Below, in pieces: positions 1-12,580 of a stretch of 64,000 nucleotides of DNA (position 1 is the stretch's first letter; every line of letters begins with the position of its first letter). Location: NCBI GenBank assembly GCA_020698575.1, contig CM036241.1, forward strand, positions 11,303,416 to 11,367,415, given 5' to 3'. The position numbers and the translations under genes are program-made. Under the pieces are notes generated by a model. That model searched no databases and was not told where the DNA came from. It worked only from the letters and a program-made list of their open reading frames with translations. Source of the DNA: Bostrychus sinensis (Eukaryota > Chordata > Actinopteri > Gobiiformes > Eleotridae).

Positions 1-1274
1 ATACGCCCATGTTTATCTTTCATACACTCATTATCTTACACTATAGAGTCGTTCCCTGTAATCATGACTGCACTTCCTGCCTCTCTATGTATTTACCTAA
101 TCTATGATGAGACAGAACCAAACCTGTCCGTTCTCCCGAGGCGCTGTCTTTGTGAACAGGCCTAAACTTCTCCAGGGATCGGGCGGGTCCTGAGCTGTGC
201 CACATGAGCCAACACTTTATTAACACGCTGCAGGCTGCTTAAACACAAAAAAATTAAATACACTAAATGATAACGCCTCTTTGCTCCTGGATACTTTGTA
301 CAACGCCTATAGTTTGAGTAAAAGTGGAAGAGATGCTACTAAAAAACTACATAATGGCATTTATCATTTGAAGTATTAGAAAAAGATGCAATAACTTTGT
401 TGAGTACTGCAATACAAATATAGAAAGTCCCTTTTGGCTGCTCCCTTACTTTCAGAGATCGGTGATCTCTTTGGCAAGTTTTTACACTGAATGTCCTTGC
501 TCCCTGCTTGGGACGTCCCGCATCAAAAACCAGGGAACTAAACCTCTGCACTAACAGGGAGACCTATCCCAATAACAGTATGACATAATATGTTTGAATG
601 CCGCATTTGATTAACAAAGGGCTGCATACTGACTTAAGAAACTTTAGGTTTTTGACATTTTTATTTGGTCACAACCAATTTTTATGCAAGGTACTCACTG
701 GATAATAATTCTGGCACTGGCAGAGTGAGACATAAAACACAGAAGCTGTTTGTTGATAATGTGTTACCAATAAATGTGTGTAAGATTGTGCAACCCTATT
801 TATTGGAACTACTTCCTCTGCATTTGGTAAGTTCAAAGGTCACATCCCAACTTATTTTATATCACCCTTTCTTGAAATGCCCTCCAACCATTATTTAACC
901 TGCTTCTATAAAAAAAAGAGGCAGGCACAATAGGCTGAAGACTTTAACTTATTTTAAAAGGTGTTACTGAATATTCTGGCAAAAGGCCAGTCACTCAACT
1001 GTGACTTTTCAGAAAGCCTTCAGGGTTCAAAAGAGCAACACCTTCGAACATAAACCAGTTCTTCAAGTTTAGGGAAGAGAAAAGGTGTTTTGTTTATCAT
1101 GGTTAACAAGTATGGTGCATTAGTTTGTTATCGTTTGTTTTTTTAATCATTAAATGCTGGAACTGTTGAGTGACAAGTTAATGTAAAATATTTTAAATGG
1201 TTTCTGGCAAGACGTAATCTAATGAGACAGTAGTGTGCCACATCAGTGAAAGTTACACTGCAGGCAAAAGTGGC

Positions 1275-1500
1275 CCAAATTAGACTTTGTGCTCATATCT
1301 GACCCCTATCTGATTTCAATTCGGCACAAATCTGTTTTTTGTTTTGTTTTTTTCTTCAAATCTGACCGAGGCTACCTTCACATGTGTTCCTCAATCAGAT
1401 ACAAATCTGATCTTTTGCAATGCGGCTGCAGTCTGAATGCCCAAGTCGCATTTCATCTGACTTTTACTACATTTTAATGCAACAGATGCCACAAATCTGC
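1275..1500. repeat. Probable interspersed repeat (ACAAATCTGATC-type)
   Basis: The segment carries TCACATGTGTTCCTCAATCA, GATACAAATCTGATC and GCAATGCGGCTGCAGTCTGA, phrases I associate with a common fish MITE. Ends are not clear. Confidence 0.35.
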
Positions 1501-2741
1501 ACTGAAAGCTCAAACTGTAACAAACATGGCATCAGTGGAAAAGTGAGACTTTGAACTTGATTGGTAATTGGAGGAAAAACAAAATAAAAATAATGAAAAA
1601 CAAATTAAGAAAATAAATATTGAGAATAAACATTGACACATGTATTAATATATCTGCATTGACATTCTAAAATTATGAATCATTATGGAGTGGTGTTTTC
1701 TGGACCAAAAGTTACATGACTGCTGACAACATGACACTGAATCATGTCCCCTAGGTGTTTCCAACTAAAAAAGATCTGTATCAGACTGAAAGGTCAGGTT
1801 TCTGTCCCCGAAACAAAGAGAAGAGGTAACTGTGTGAAAGTGAAGCTCTCCTGTCACTTCACACTTTTGTTTGTTTGTCAGAGACACACTGAAACAAGAG
1901 AACCTGTCAAACCTGAGTTTTTCTACAACAGTTTGGTGCTGAGCTGGAAAATAAGATTGTGAATAGATGACAATGTTGCATGCAGAGCTTTGTAGGGATT
2001 TCTTTAATGCTAATAAATGGATGGCTGTCTTTGTCCAAGTTTACATTTATAGAAGACATTCGCACACTCATTAATGCTGCAATTATCTAGTCTGGTATTC
2101 AGCTTTTGTTACAGAGAAATTAAATGCTAATCCTAACCTGTTTGTGGGCTAGGCTTATTTACTCTGCAGTCCAACTTTACAGCTCATGAGCAAACAAACA
2201 AAGTCAGCACTTCACAAAAACTGCGACAAATGTGAACGCAAAAGCTACAATTAAGTCGCTTTTTCTTTGAGACATTTGTGTCAATTTTTCAAAAAGTTGT
2301 CAGAGTGGTCATCTGTGTTTATTAGTACTTATGCTTACTTTATTGTAAAAGCAAATTTTGTCTGCATTTTTTGCTTTGAAGATTAAATTAAAGAAGTAAA
2401 AAAAATCTCTTTAAAATAATACATACAAAAATATAATACAAAAAATAAAATAAAAAATAAAAACATAATATAAACTTCTATTACATTTACTTATTTTACT
2501 ATATTTTTCAACAAAAAAACTAAAACTTATAATTAATTGTCAAGAACATTTTCATAAAAATAAGCATTTACATAACTCTCCTTTGAAACAAGCTATATAA
2601 TAGACCTATCCAAAAAATATTTCAATCTCATTTTAATTATTTTTTTATCAATTGTCAATGAGAAACGTGAACTCGTCTTTCACAAGTTTCAATAGTTTAA
2701 TATGAAAAGACTGCAAATATTTTCTTTATTATTAAGAAACA

Positions 2742-2812
2742 ATTCCAAGTACCCCCTGTAAAGTACTCGCGTACCCCTGGGGGTCCCCGTACCCCTGGTT
2801 GGGAAACCCTGG
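2742..2812. mobile_element. Solo hAT-like terminal segment
   Basis: GTACCCCTGGTTGGGAAACC near the end matches the right end of the hAT element at 27,428-28,087 (CATACCCCTGGTTGGGAACC), with the same sub-terminal GTACTCGCGTACCCCTGG type of sequence. The matching left end was not found. Confidence 0.5.
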
Positions 2813-3452
2813 TCTGTTGTATGTATATGTTACTGTGTGCCACTGTCCAGCTCTGGAGAAAGCTTGGGGCCAACCTTAGTCTGAGTAAACCATAAACCTG
2901 CAGTGACAGTGAGATCCCAGTGGAGCAGGGTCACTGCAGTCTGTGGTGCTGCTTCCTCAGGAACAAGATAAGCCTTGACGTTTGTTTCTCATTGTATTTT
3001 TCTGTGTGCCACCTTTCTTTACAGCCCACCTGATCTGCCCCCAGGAGAAAACTTATGCTTGTTTTTTCCTTTCAACTGCTCCCTTTGTTTTTTGTTTTTT
3101 TACCCTGGATGCATACTGTGACTGGAGTAGGTAACGTGGGTGAAGCGTCTTGCCCATGGACACAACAACTGCCCCATCTTTTTCCTTTTATGAGCCACCA
3201 TATATTTCTCATACTACAATATCCCTACACAAGGTTTATTTATGTTCATATATATTTGAGGGAAGATTATGGAGAAACCAGGGATCTTCTAGTTCAAGCC
3301 ATTGAGCTACAAAGCCTTTATAGTATTTCAAAATGGAAACTAAACATTTGTTCCTTTACTGACCCCCTGTGGCTGGAGTTTGTATCTACTAAGTTATCTC
3401 TTTCTTCCATTGGTAACCTTTCAACTATCACTGAAAAGAAAAATTGATTTAT

Positions 3453-3892
3453 AGGGATGTAAAGACATCCAAATCTCACAGTACGGTATTATCACGATAT
3501 TGCGGTATTGAAGAAATGCTCATGATAGAGTAGAGAAGTAACGCACACCAGTAAAAAATCTTATGTGCAGATGTTTGGAAAATGTCAAAAACTCAAAAAT
3601 AGCATTGCACACTGAAGGTTCATGATAACAAAACGCCTTCAGTGCTTTGTATTGTGATATTTCAAAAGATTAAGACTAAATAAGTGATAATAAAAATTTT
3701 GTCATGTTGGCTGCACTGAAACGGAGCAAAGGATCATGGTCTATGTAGTTCTCTACTTTTTTTTAAACCATTCTGCTGCAACAAAACAATGCATATTAGC
3801 CTCAGGAGCTTAGCATTCACTATCGTAAAAGTCCACAACAATATTGTGAGACTTTTGACATTGTAATATCACAGTATTGCCAATATTCCCTG
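3453..3892. mobile_element. MITE, AGGGATGTAA family
   Basis: The left end AGGGATGTAAAGACATCCAA continues with CACGATATTGCGGTATTG. The right arm is TAATATCACAGTATTGCCAA followed by TATTCCCTG. The arms are approximately inverted. No ORF. Confidence 0.55.
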
Positions 3893-4098
3893 TTCATTTA
3901 TGTGTCATTAACCTTTATGCTGCCCTGTGTACATTTTTGTACATTTTGCTTGACTTTTTTTTCATTTAATGAGCGTTTCTCTGTGTTAAAGCTTGGAGCA
4001 TGATTTTTTTGCAGAAAATTTTCTTTAGACAATTTTAAAATGTTTTTAACTCTCCCATGTCATTTATACTATTTTTGAATTTTGCATCCTTTTGTGAC

Positions 4099-4661
4099 CC
4101 TCGTGTACAAAAATGTAAGTGTTCAGACAACACTATAAAATCATCATACATCAATATCTTCTGCTGTTTTTGCATAAATCGACTTGAAATCTGCTCAGAA
4201 CTACCAAACATTAAATCATTTTCTGGATTTTAACCCTTTCAATGCCAGTTTGATTATATCAATTTTGAAAAATGTATAAAAAAAAAAAAAAAAAAAAACA
4301 CTTTTCCAAATAATAAATAGTAGTGGGATGGGGCCTTGGATGTGTAAAATATGAGCCACAAACTTTATTTGACTGCATTAGTATTTTTTATGTAGTGGCA
4401 GAAACTTTTTTTTTTAACCCCACTGGCACTGCTGTATAAAAACATTAATACTGCAATGTCCGCATTTCGTTTTGAAGAAAGGCACTGAAATTTGACACTT
4501 TATTAATTACTACGAAACATTAAATCATTTTATGGGTTTTAAAATCTAGAAAATGATTTAATGTTTGGTACCTTTGAGCAGATTTCAAGTAGTTTAATAA
4601 AAATACTGACATGTGATGATTGCAGTTTTTGAGTGAAAACATTTTTGTACACAAGGGGAGC
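4099..4661. mobile_element. Foldback-type element with long inverted arms
   Basis: The left arm (about 4,099-4,236) and right arm (about 4,540-4,661) are inverted repeats over more than 100 bp. Shared segments include TACCAAACATTAAATCATTT, ACTTGAAATCTGCTCA and the outer GTGTACAAAAATGT. The loop holds poly-A and poly-T tracts. Confidence 0.7.
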
Positions 4662-5347
4662 ACAATTATATATTATATTTTATACCACTAGCCTCCTCCA
4701 GAGAAAGTGTCCTCTTGTGCACTCATGCCACGAGCCAGCCAGCTTTTGTTTACACCATAAACAAATGAGAGGAGTGCTTCAAACAGTAGCAGCGTTCATA
4801 AAATCTGGTGCTTAAAGATGGACGTCAGGGTAAACACGCAATGGCCCAGGACACTACTCAAACAGCAAAGTGGCACAACCCGTTACTTATCAGAATATCA
4901 TTTAGCCTGGGGAATCAGTTATTTAAAGCCTGTCTATGCTTGTGCTGATGCTAATTAAAGTGCCATGACGCTGATCTGATCTCATGCAATGGAAAATGAA
5001 TTATTTTGCCATTAAGGGCCAGTGGGGCCGATGACAAAATCCTTGCCCTTACCCAACAGTTATCTGGAAACGGAGTGAGCATCTGGTACCAGTAATGTTT
5101 CGTTTCACCACCTGAGGATTGCCAAAGATATATAATCACACTTTACAGCAGCGGGTCTGAGCTGGTCTGATAATGGGAACACAGTTTTTTACAGTATATT
5201 TTCTATTATTTTATATTTATGGCAAATTATTTTAAAATCAGTTTCACATTTTTTTGTAATTAAAACAATATTTAGGCTTCAAATGACTTGATTAATCATC
5301 CCCACAGCCCTCTTTTGACTCACTACCCACCAATTGGGAACCACATC

Positions 5348-5680
5348 TTTAAAAGGCCCCTATTACGCTAAATCAACCTTTTTGAGCTTACAATGTTGTT
5401 TCCACCCCAAAAACAGGCCTGCAGTAGTATTTTGTTTCAGTCAAGTTTGTTTCAATCCTGTTTGCTGAGCGCGTCTCTTTCTCAAGAGCTGGAAACGCTA
5501 GGGTTTCACCACTCTACACAGATAACCATGCTAAACAGCCATTTTATGCTCTGTCCAGTCCCCACTGTTGCCAGCAGGGGTTAGGCTTCCAAACATATAA
5601 ATATAATTAATGTTAAGTTATAAAATGTGAAAAACTATTTCAAAAAGCCTGACATTTTGCATAATATAGGACTTTAAAAG
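5348..5680. mobile_element. MITE, TTTAAAAGG..CCTATTA family
   Basis: Ends are TTTAAAAGGCCCCTATTACG and, inverted, ATAATATAGGACTTTAAAA. The internal blocks TTTTATGCTCTGTCCAGTCC and TGTTGCCAGCAGGGG are shared with 17,050-17,296, 34,060-34,437 and 57,490-57,963. Confidence 0.6.
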
Positions 5681-5874
5681 AATAGCAACTGCAGTTTTAC
5701 CTAAGCTATTATTACCATATGCATATCTACCTTATTCATTATCAGGGCCTGACATTTACTTGTTTACTCACTGGCCATCTTTTGAAATGTCACAGTAACT
5801 AAATAGTAACTAAATCACTAAAGACTCATCGGGGCATTTTTACAGAATACATTTTGTTATCGTGAGCATTTCTA

Positions 5875-6010
5875 CTAGAGATGGACTGATTTGTTTTTTT
5901 TGAGGGCTGATACTGATTATTAGTAGTCAAGGAGGCTGATAATTGATATTTGGAGCTGATATTCATTTGCAGTAAAAAAGGAAAATTTTGGCGTCAACAT
6001 ATTGAATAAT
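5875..6010. mobile_element. Left fragment of the TAGAGATGGACTGAT MITE family
   Basis: CTAGAGATGGACTGATTTG and AGTAGTCAAGGAGGCTGATA match the element at 14,828-15,730. No right end was found. Confidence 0.5.
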
Positions 6011-6394
6011 ACAAACTCCTATCCCTAATTTTTACAATATTGTACTCTTACATTAATATTGTGATAATATCGTACCATGAAATTTGGATTTTGTTACATT
6101 CCTGCTAAATCACAATATAGCAAAATTATCACAGTATCATTGATTGCACTATCCATATTGCAAAGACCAACTTTTATCACATAAACATTATAGTGTTCAT
6201 TGTGACAAATGTCTTTTAAAATAATTGCCAAAACAAAACCTGAAATAAAAGTTGTTGTGCATCCAAACTTCTGGTTTAGCCCTAGCTTAGTACCCCATTT
6301 AGCAGTAGTGTAGACCTGGTTCAGGTCCATCTTGTCTTTCTTTTTAGTTAATCACAAAAACTCAACTTAACTTATTTACTTTCAGTATTTCATT

Positions 6395-6500
6395 TGTGTT
6401 TTTACGCTGGATGCCCTTTCTGATGCAACCCTTTCTATTTATCCAAGACTGGAACCAGCACAAAGACTACATAAGCTTGTTACCCCCTGTTGCTGTGTTA
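6395..6500 (+). repeat. GATGCCCTTTCTGATGCAACCC repeat, copy 1
   Basis: GCTGGATGCCCTTTCTGATG, CAACCCTTTCTATTTATCCA and ACCAGCACAAAGACTAC match similar blocks at 58,615, 60,950 and 63,268. This is a widespread fish interspersed motif as I recall it. Confidence 0.55.
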
Positions 6501-7595
6501 GTAAAACTCCACTATCAACCATAAAGGGTTAAGGTTTTCATGGTTTAGTTCTGTTGGTTTCTGAGTGACTAAAGTAAGTTTGAGACAGAAGAATGTGAAG
6601 CATGTGTGGTCAGAGGAGAAGTGAGAAAAATTCACTGAGAAAGCAAATTGGAGCTGGTACGAGATGGTCAATACTTGTGGCATTTACTGTGGGACGGGAC
6701 TTTGAAAGAGAGGAATTAAAACGTACACTGGCTCAGGTCCAAATAACAAACTATTCAGGCAAAAAGAAGTATCCACAAGATTGTATCTAAAAATGTATGC
6801 ATTTGGTTTGATTTGGCGCAAGGGAGCAATTGGCCCTTTATAGCCTGCTTTAATAGGGATTTTATGAACTTGTTAAAAGAAAGCAAGAGTGCATAATGGG
6901 ACTGGGAATACGTTTAGATGAATATTACAAACCTAAAAGAGCGTTTAAGGCTGGAGTTCGACAGCAGCTACTCAGTGTAAATATTTAACTGTGCTCTTTT
7001 ACTTTAGGAGAGGAAACATTTAGATGAGCCAAGAATAACCCTTTAGGCCTTTCTATGACACTTTTCAAATAAGAATAATGTAATATTTAGACTACTAGAG
7101 CCGCGTCATAACGGCCACACAGGTAGCAACACACCATAAAACAGTCATAAATCTGAACAGTGTCTGTGTCGGTGGATTAAAAAATGAGTATCGATGTGTT
7201 GCGTCAGAGGCTATGTTGCTGTTCATGGTAATAAATAGAAAAAATGTCCAGCTTTTTATGTAATTTTGATTCTATTGAATGCACAAATGAATACTGCAAC
7301 CTCGCAATCCCCAAATTCTTTACCCTAACCCTTTCCTTTTTCAACCTGTGTTAAGTCATGTCAGCAGCCAGGATGACACAAAAAACTTCTCCTGACCCCT
7401 AGGTGCTGTGACCCATTGGCACTTTGACCTATGACCTCACCTCACGGCCCGGGTCACAACAGCTTCATAACGACCCCTGACAGTGATGTAAGACCTGAGT
7501 GCTTCAAAACAAACCAGGCTGATAATCATTCTTTCGTTCATTGTTTAACCCTCTTCAGCTTATTCTCGCTAGAGGGCGCTGGTACTGGAGCCTAT

Positions 7596-8039
7596 TAGGG
7601 CTGCACAATATATCGCAAAATTATCGTTATCGCAATATCAGCAAACACAAAATCCATATCGCAGTAATCTAAATATATCGCAATAACGCTGTGGTCTTCC
7701 ATCTGACAGAGATTTACACTGAAGAATCATTTTCCACCAGAGCCTTAAAAGAACATGTTGTGACTAAATAAAAATGTTTAAAAAGTCCAGTTTTAGTGGT
7801 AATTTAAATAATTTAGTCACAGCTTAGCCTTGTTTTATTCCTGGTTCAGTCTGTGTTAAGTTTTGATTTTGTTGCTGTTTTGACTTGTAAATACAGGAAC
7901 TTACATTTTTATGAAATGTGGTGAATTTAACTTACTATGTTCAAAAAGTAAGCTCTATTTTCAAATATCGCAATAACATCGTTATCGCAATTTTCAACAT
8001 AGTTATTGAATATCGCATGTTTTCTCCATAATGTGCAGT
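7596..8039. mobile_element. MITE, GGGCTGCACAATAT family (array-free copy)
   Basis: The left end is AGGGCTGCACAATATATCGC, with inner ATATCGCAATAACGC and CCATCTGACAGAGATTTACA. The right arm is TCGTTATCGCAATTTTCAAC to ATAATGTGCAGTC. It is the same family as the arms around the array at 11,344-11,870 but has no array inside. Confidence 0.65.
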
Positions 8040-8388
8040 CAATATCAAATCAAAACTGAATCAAATTGCAACTGGTTTGAGAGAAATTCAACTGCATTTA
8101 GATCAGTAAGTCTTGGTAATGACAGTAAAGTTATAGATATTTTAAACACATTTACACCTGGTTTAGACCAACCATAAATTACTTCACATTTCTTCAAAAA
8201 AGGTGCAGAATTTGGAAGATGAGCGGTGTAAAATGCGTCAACCATCCACCATCCCACAGACTTACTTGTCCAGAAAAAAATAACATGATTTTTTAATTAA
8301 GTGTAAGGGATGTGGAAAAAAAATACTGCTGACTACTCACATACTGTGTTAGAATAACAAAATATCTGTACTTTGGAAAATTGTACAG

Positions 8389-8717
8389 CAGAGGTTCCCA
8401 AAGTGGGGTCTGGGGGCCCCTGGGGGTCTGCAAAGGTACTGCAGGGGGGCCCAGAGGCTGTCTATGTTAAGTACATAAAAAGAAATTAAGTTTGAAATGA
8501 ATTACTTGTTTTATTAGTTATATACTTGCTTAAAAATACAACATTAAAACAATTTTTAACAAACAGTCTGTGTTTTTTGTAATGTTTTTTTATAGAAATT
8601 TATGGAGAAAAACATGACATAGTATTTTGAATAGAGGGAAGTTGTATAGTTGGGGGTCCGCATGGGATTTTCAGAAATTTAAGGGGGCCATGACAGTCTT
8701 GACTTTGGGAATAGCTG
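8389..8717. mobile_element. Short hAT-like MITE
   Basis: The ends CAGAGGTTCCCAAAGT and, inverted, CAGCTATTCCCAAAGT form a terminal repeat. Flanking octamers TTGTACAG (8,381-8,388) and CTGTATAG (8,718-8,725) differ by two transitions. No ORF. Confidence 0.65.
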
Positions 8718-9687
8718 CTGTATAGAAAAAAAAATATTAGATATTAGATATAATATTAGAAAGCAAACAATGCTATACAAATATTTAAATGGAGGGAACA
8801 ACTAACATTACTGGACCACATATTGACAGTTGCCAAAAAGAACAGGGCATAAACTGAATGTAAATAAACCAACACCTACAGGAAGTAACAGCTGCTTGAA
8901 GCACAAAAAAAAAAAAAAACAGCTCCTTAAGCCCCACAGAGAGAAGATAAGTTTACAGCAGTTCTCCGTGCGTGCGGAGCTGCCACTCCTCTGAGCAGCA
9001 CCTGTGTCATGTTACACACTCAGGCTGATCCTGGACGCAGGCCACAGGGCAAAAGAACCACACTACACAAGACTACACACACCCGAAAAACCACTCTCAC
9101 ATCTCCTCGGTCCAACCACCTCCCACACGCACACCAACAAACTCAGAGCCCGCGGGACACTTCACCAGAAAGAGCGCTGACGTGAACTTTTATACGTCCA
9201 CACACAGCAGCAACAGGCTATGACTAATGGAAACACGCAATTAATCAGTGGTTAACACAAGATTTAATTGAAGAGAAGATTGCAAAACACTTTTCTCTTC
9301 TTTACAAAGGTTTGTTGTGTAGCCCTTTCCAAATAATTTGAACCAGTAATTACATGACATGACATGTTTATACCTTTGACTTTGTGTCCCTTTCCCTTTT
9401 TTGTATTTTTTCTGTGTATAGACCTCTGTCAATATTATTTTTTTGCCACCGCTGATTAAATTTTGCCAAGTCACATACACAACAGCCCCCTTAGAGAAGC
9501 AAAATCACGTTCACGTAATAACAACCATGTACACAGAGAGCTACATGTAAACAAAAACAAGTGTTAGTATAATTTATCATTATTATCACAATATGAGTAA
9601 AGCCAATATCTATATGACAATAAACAAAATTAACTGCAATAAATTTATGGTCTGACAAGAATTTACACTGTGAGAATAAGTGTCTTA

Positions 9688-10033
9688 TAAATGGGTTAGA
9701 CCTGGTTTAGATCTGCTTTGCACATGGTTTAGACTAAGTTAGGATCTGGTTTAGATCTGGTTTAGACCTGGTTTAGACCTGGTTTAGATCTGCTTTGCAC
9801 ATGGTTTAGACTAAGTTAGGATCTGATTTAGACCTGGTTTAGACCTGGTTTAGACCTGGTTTAGATCTGCTTTGCACATGGTTTAGACTAAGTTAGGATC
9901 TGATTTAGACCCGGTTTAGACCTATTTTAGACCTGGTTTAGACCTGGTTTTGACTAAGTTAGGATCTGGTTTAGACCTAGTTTGGACATGGTTAAGACAT
10001 GGTTTAGACATGGTTTGGACCTGGTTTAGACTT
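9688..10033 (+). repeat. GGTTTAG minisatellite array 1 with 77-bp higher-order period
   Basis: Degenerate 11-mers near CTGGTTTAGAC. The segment ATCTGCTTTGCACATGGTTT recurs at 9,711, 9,788 and 9,865, a 77-bp period. The left flank has TTTACACTGTGAGAATAAGT, shared with the array at 49.1 kb. Confidence 0.85.
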
Positions 10034-10796
10034 CGGGTGTGTTCACACTTGCCGTGTTTGGTTCACTTCAATCAAACTCTGGTGCGCTTCTTGGCAAAGT
10101 ACGGTTTGTTTGAGCAGCTGTGAACGCACAATCAGATGTGTGCACCAAACAAGTGAACTCTGGTCCTCCTGAAATCAGAGGTCTCGGTGCTGTGCGCTTT
10201 GAGCCCTGGTGCACTCCTGGTCAGGTCCTGGTGAAGTCCAAACGCAACGCAGACCAAACTGCGGACTAACGCCAGGGAGTGGACTACAGCACTGTTTACC
10301 AAGGGCAGAAAAACATACGCACATCGAACGTGACTATAAAAAAAAAATACAAATATACTATAAATAAAATGTATTTAAAAGGTGGCTAACATTAGCAAAC
10401 AAATGTGAAAACACTGCTAAAACAACACAGATTTAGACCAGATTATCACCAGAGAGAGTCCACAGCTGTATTCAGCTGATATCGCTGCTCTAAACATAAA
10501 ACTTCATCAAATATTAATTAAAGTGCGGCGTATGATATTACTGGGATATATTCAGCTGAAGAGGCGGACTTTTGAGCAATAGATGAGCAGGATTTCCTCT
10601 TCCCAAGTTTCTCTCAGTAAATACTGAAGTGCTGCCTCCTACAGGCGAGGTTTGTTACTGCTCACTCAGTCAGTTCAGTTCGTTTGACAGAGCTCAATGT
10701 GAAGTCGAACCAAACCAATGACATCACCGACACCGGTGCGGCCTTTTCCCCTAAAGCGCACCGAGTCCTCCGGACCATCAAGTGTGAACACACCCC
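10034..10796. mobile_element. TIR element, GGGTGTGTTCACACTTG ends
   Basis: The left end GGGTGTGTTCACACTTG and the right end CAAGTGTGAACACACCCC are inverted repeats. The interior has locally raised CpG and no transposase ORF. It abuts the end of minisatellite array 1. The superfamily is not resolved. Confidence 0.65.
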
Positions 10797-11249
10797 AAGT
10801 AGTCTAGTATCTAGTTTAGGTCATCAAAATGTGACCATTACCTAATCTTGGCACATTTATGAATGATGTAACCAAAGACAAAGTAAGAAACAGTCCAGCT
10901 ACAACAACACACATCTTAAAGCCTTATTGAAGTTTTAAATAGCACTCAGAGATGGTCCACCTTCTGCTTCCTGTAGATCCAACTCCAAAACGTCTTGTGT
11001 TTGAACAAACCATGGAAACTGTAACAATGACGGGGGGATCCTGCGACTATGTGCGTTTCTCTGAACAAACAATTGTTGAGTTTAAATGGACCAGATACCA
11101 GACTTCTGCTCACCACCACCAACGTTTCTTTTTGTGTGGTTCCTGTGTGCAACAAAAGACCAATGTTTCATCTTTTCTGACACGCAAAAAACACAAGACT
11201 GGACTCAGTCTTTCGTCTCAAATTCAAGATCCAATAGAGGAGAGAACGA

Positions 11250-12005
11250 TTACACAACAGATCTCAATTTTAGTGTCATCGCAATATTGGTAAACACAAT
11301 ATCCATATCACAAGGTCTTCCAACTGACAGGAATATACACTGTGTCTTTAGACCTGGTTTAGACTGGATTTAGACCTGGTTTAGACCTAATTTAGATCTA
11401 ATTTGGACCTGGTTTAGTCTTAATTTAGACATGGTTTAGGCATGGTTTAATAGTGGCTTAGTCTTGATTTAATTCTGGTTTAGATCAGATTAGGATCTGG
11501 TTTAGAGCTGGTTTAGACAAGGTTCAGACCAGGTTTAGACCAGGTTTATCCCTGGTTTAGACCAGATTAGGATCTGGTTTAGATCTGGTTTAGACCTGGT
11601 TTAGACAAGGTTCAGACCAGGTTTAGACTTGGTTTAGACATGGTTTATACATGGTTTAGACCTGGTTTAGCCCTGGTTTAGATCAGATTAGGGTCTGGTT
11701 TATACATGGTTTAGACCTGGTTTAGCCCTGGTTTAGATCAGATTAGGGTCTGGTTTAGACATGGTTTAGACATGGTTTAGACCAGATTAGGGTCTGGTTT
11801 AGCCCTGGTTTAGAGCTGGTTTTGAAATGGGTTAAATGGCTTAGTCCTGGTTTAGTCTTAATCCAGCCTCAGTTGAATCTTTTCATGAAATAAAATCTGA
11901 CTACATCTACGCCAAAGAACCCTTACTATGATTAAGATAAGAATAATCATATTACTATTGCAATATTCAGCATAGTTATCACATGTATTTCTATTATTGT
12001 GCAGC
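11250..12005. mobile_element. GGGCTGCACAATAT-family MITE carrying array 2
   Basis: The left arm (ATCGCAATATTGGTAAACAC and GGTCTTCCAACTGACAGGAA) and the right arm (TTGCAATATTCAGCATAGTT, then ATTATTGTGCAGCGC) match the array-free copy at 7,596-8,039. Between them lies minisatellite array 2. Confidence 0.6.
11344..11870 (+). repeat. GGTTTAG minisatellite array 2
   Basis: About 48 degenerate units near CTGGTTTAGAC, with a local longer repeat around ATCAGATTAGGGTCTGGTTT at 11,682 and 11,736. Confidence 0.85.
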
Positions 12006-12344
12006 GCTTGTGGAGAGACAGTTTACGCGCACAAACAAACTGTTGCTTCCTTGGAGTCGGGCCTATAGCGCTGGTTTGCCGCCGTCAGGAAGGGAGGAAC
12101 ACTCAGTATCTTTATCCCACCAAAAACTACTACGCAGAGGTGACAGAATGTCTTAAGATATTTCCTGTCCTGACCAGTAAATATACGCTGCTGATCACTA
12201 CACTGTTTTTAAAGTAAGTGTAGTACAGTGGCGTACATATGAGGCGGTACAGAGAAAATGAACAGTGTTTGGTTGATGCTGTGATTAGTGGTGCTTTTAG
12301 GGAGTTCAGAGATTGTTGGCCTGGTCAATAACAAGAAGCCTGGG

Positions 12345-12580
12345 TACTAGGACTGCACAATATTAGAAAAACATGTGGTTACTATGTTGAATATGACAAT
12401 AAAATATGACTTATTATGGTTAAAACAATATTTTGGACTTCCTTAGTAAGGCTATAACCATATAAATAAGCATTTTAATTCATGAAGAAGACATACAAGA
12501 CTCTGGACTCACTGGTTAAAACTGGGGCTAAATCAAAACCTACTAAAGACTAAACCTTAATTTAGGACTAAACCAGAAAT
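12345..12580. repeat. MITE arm and short inverted GGTTTAG tract
   Basis: AGGACTGCACAATATTAG at about 12,349 is a left end of the GGGCTGCACAATAT family. CTAAACCTTAATTTAGG and GACTAAACCAGAAAT near 12,545-12,575 are minus-orientation GGTTTAG units. Confidence 0.45.

Noticed and set aside
3055..3447. Plus-strand 130-codon frame
   Set aside because: No recognised domain. Part of it (GCGTCTTGCCCATGGACACA) resembles a common fish interspersed repeat. No splice or promoter context.
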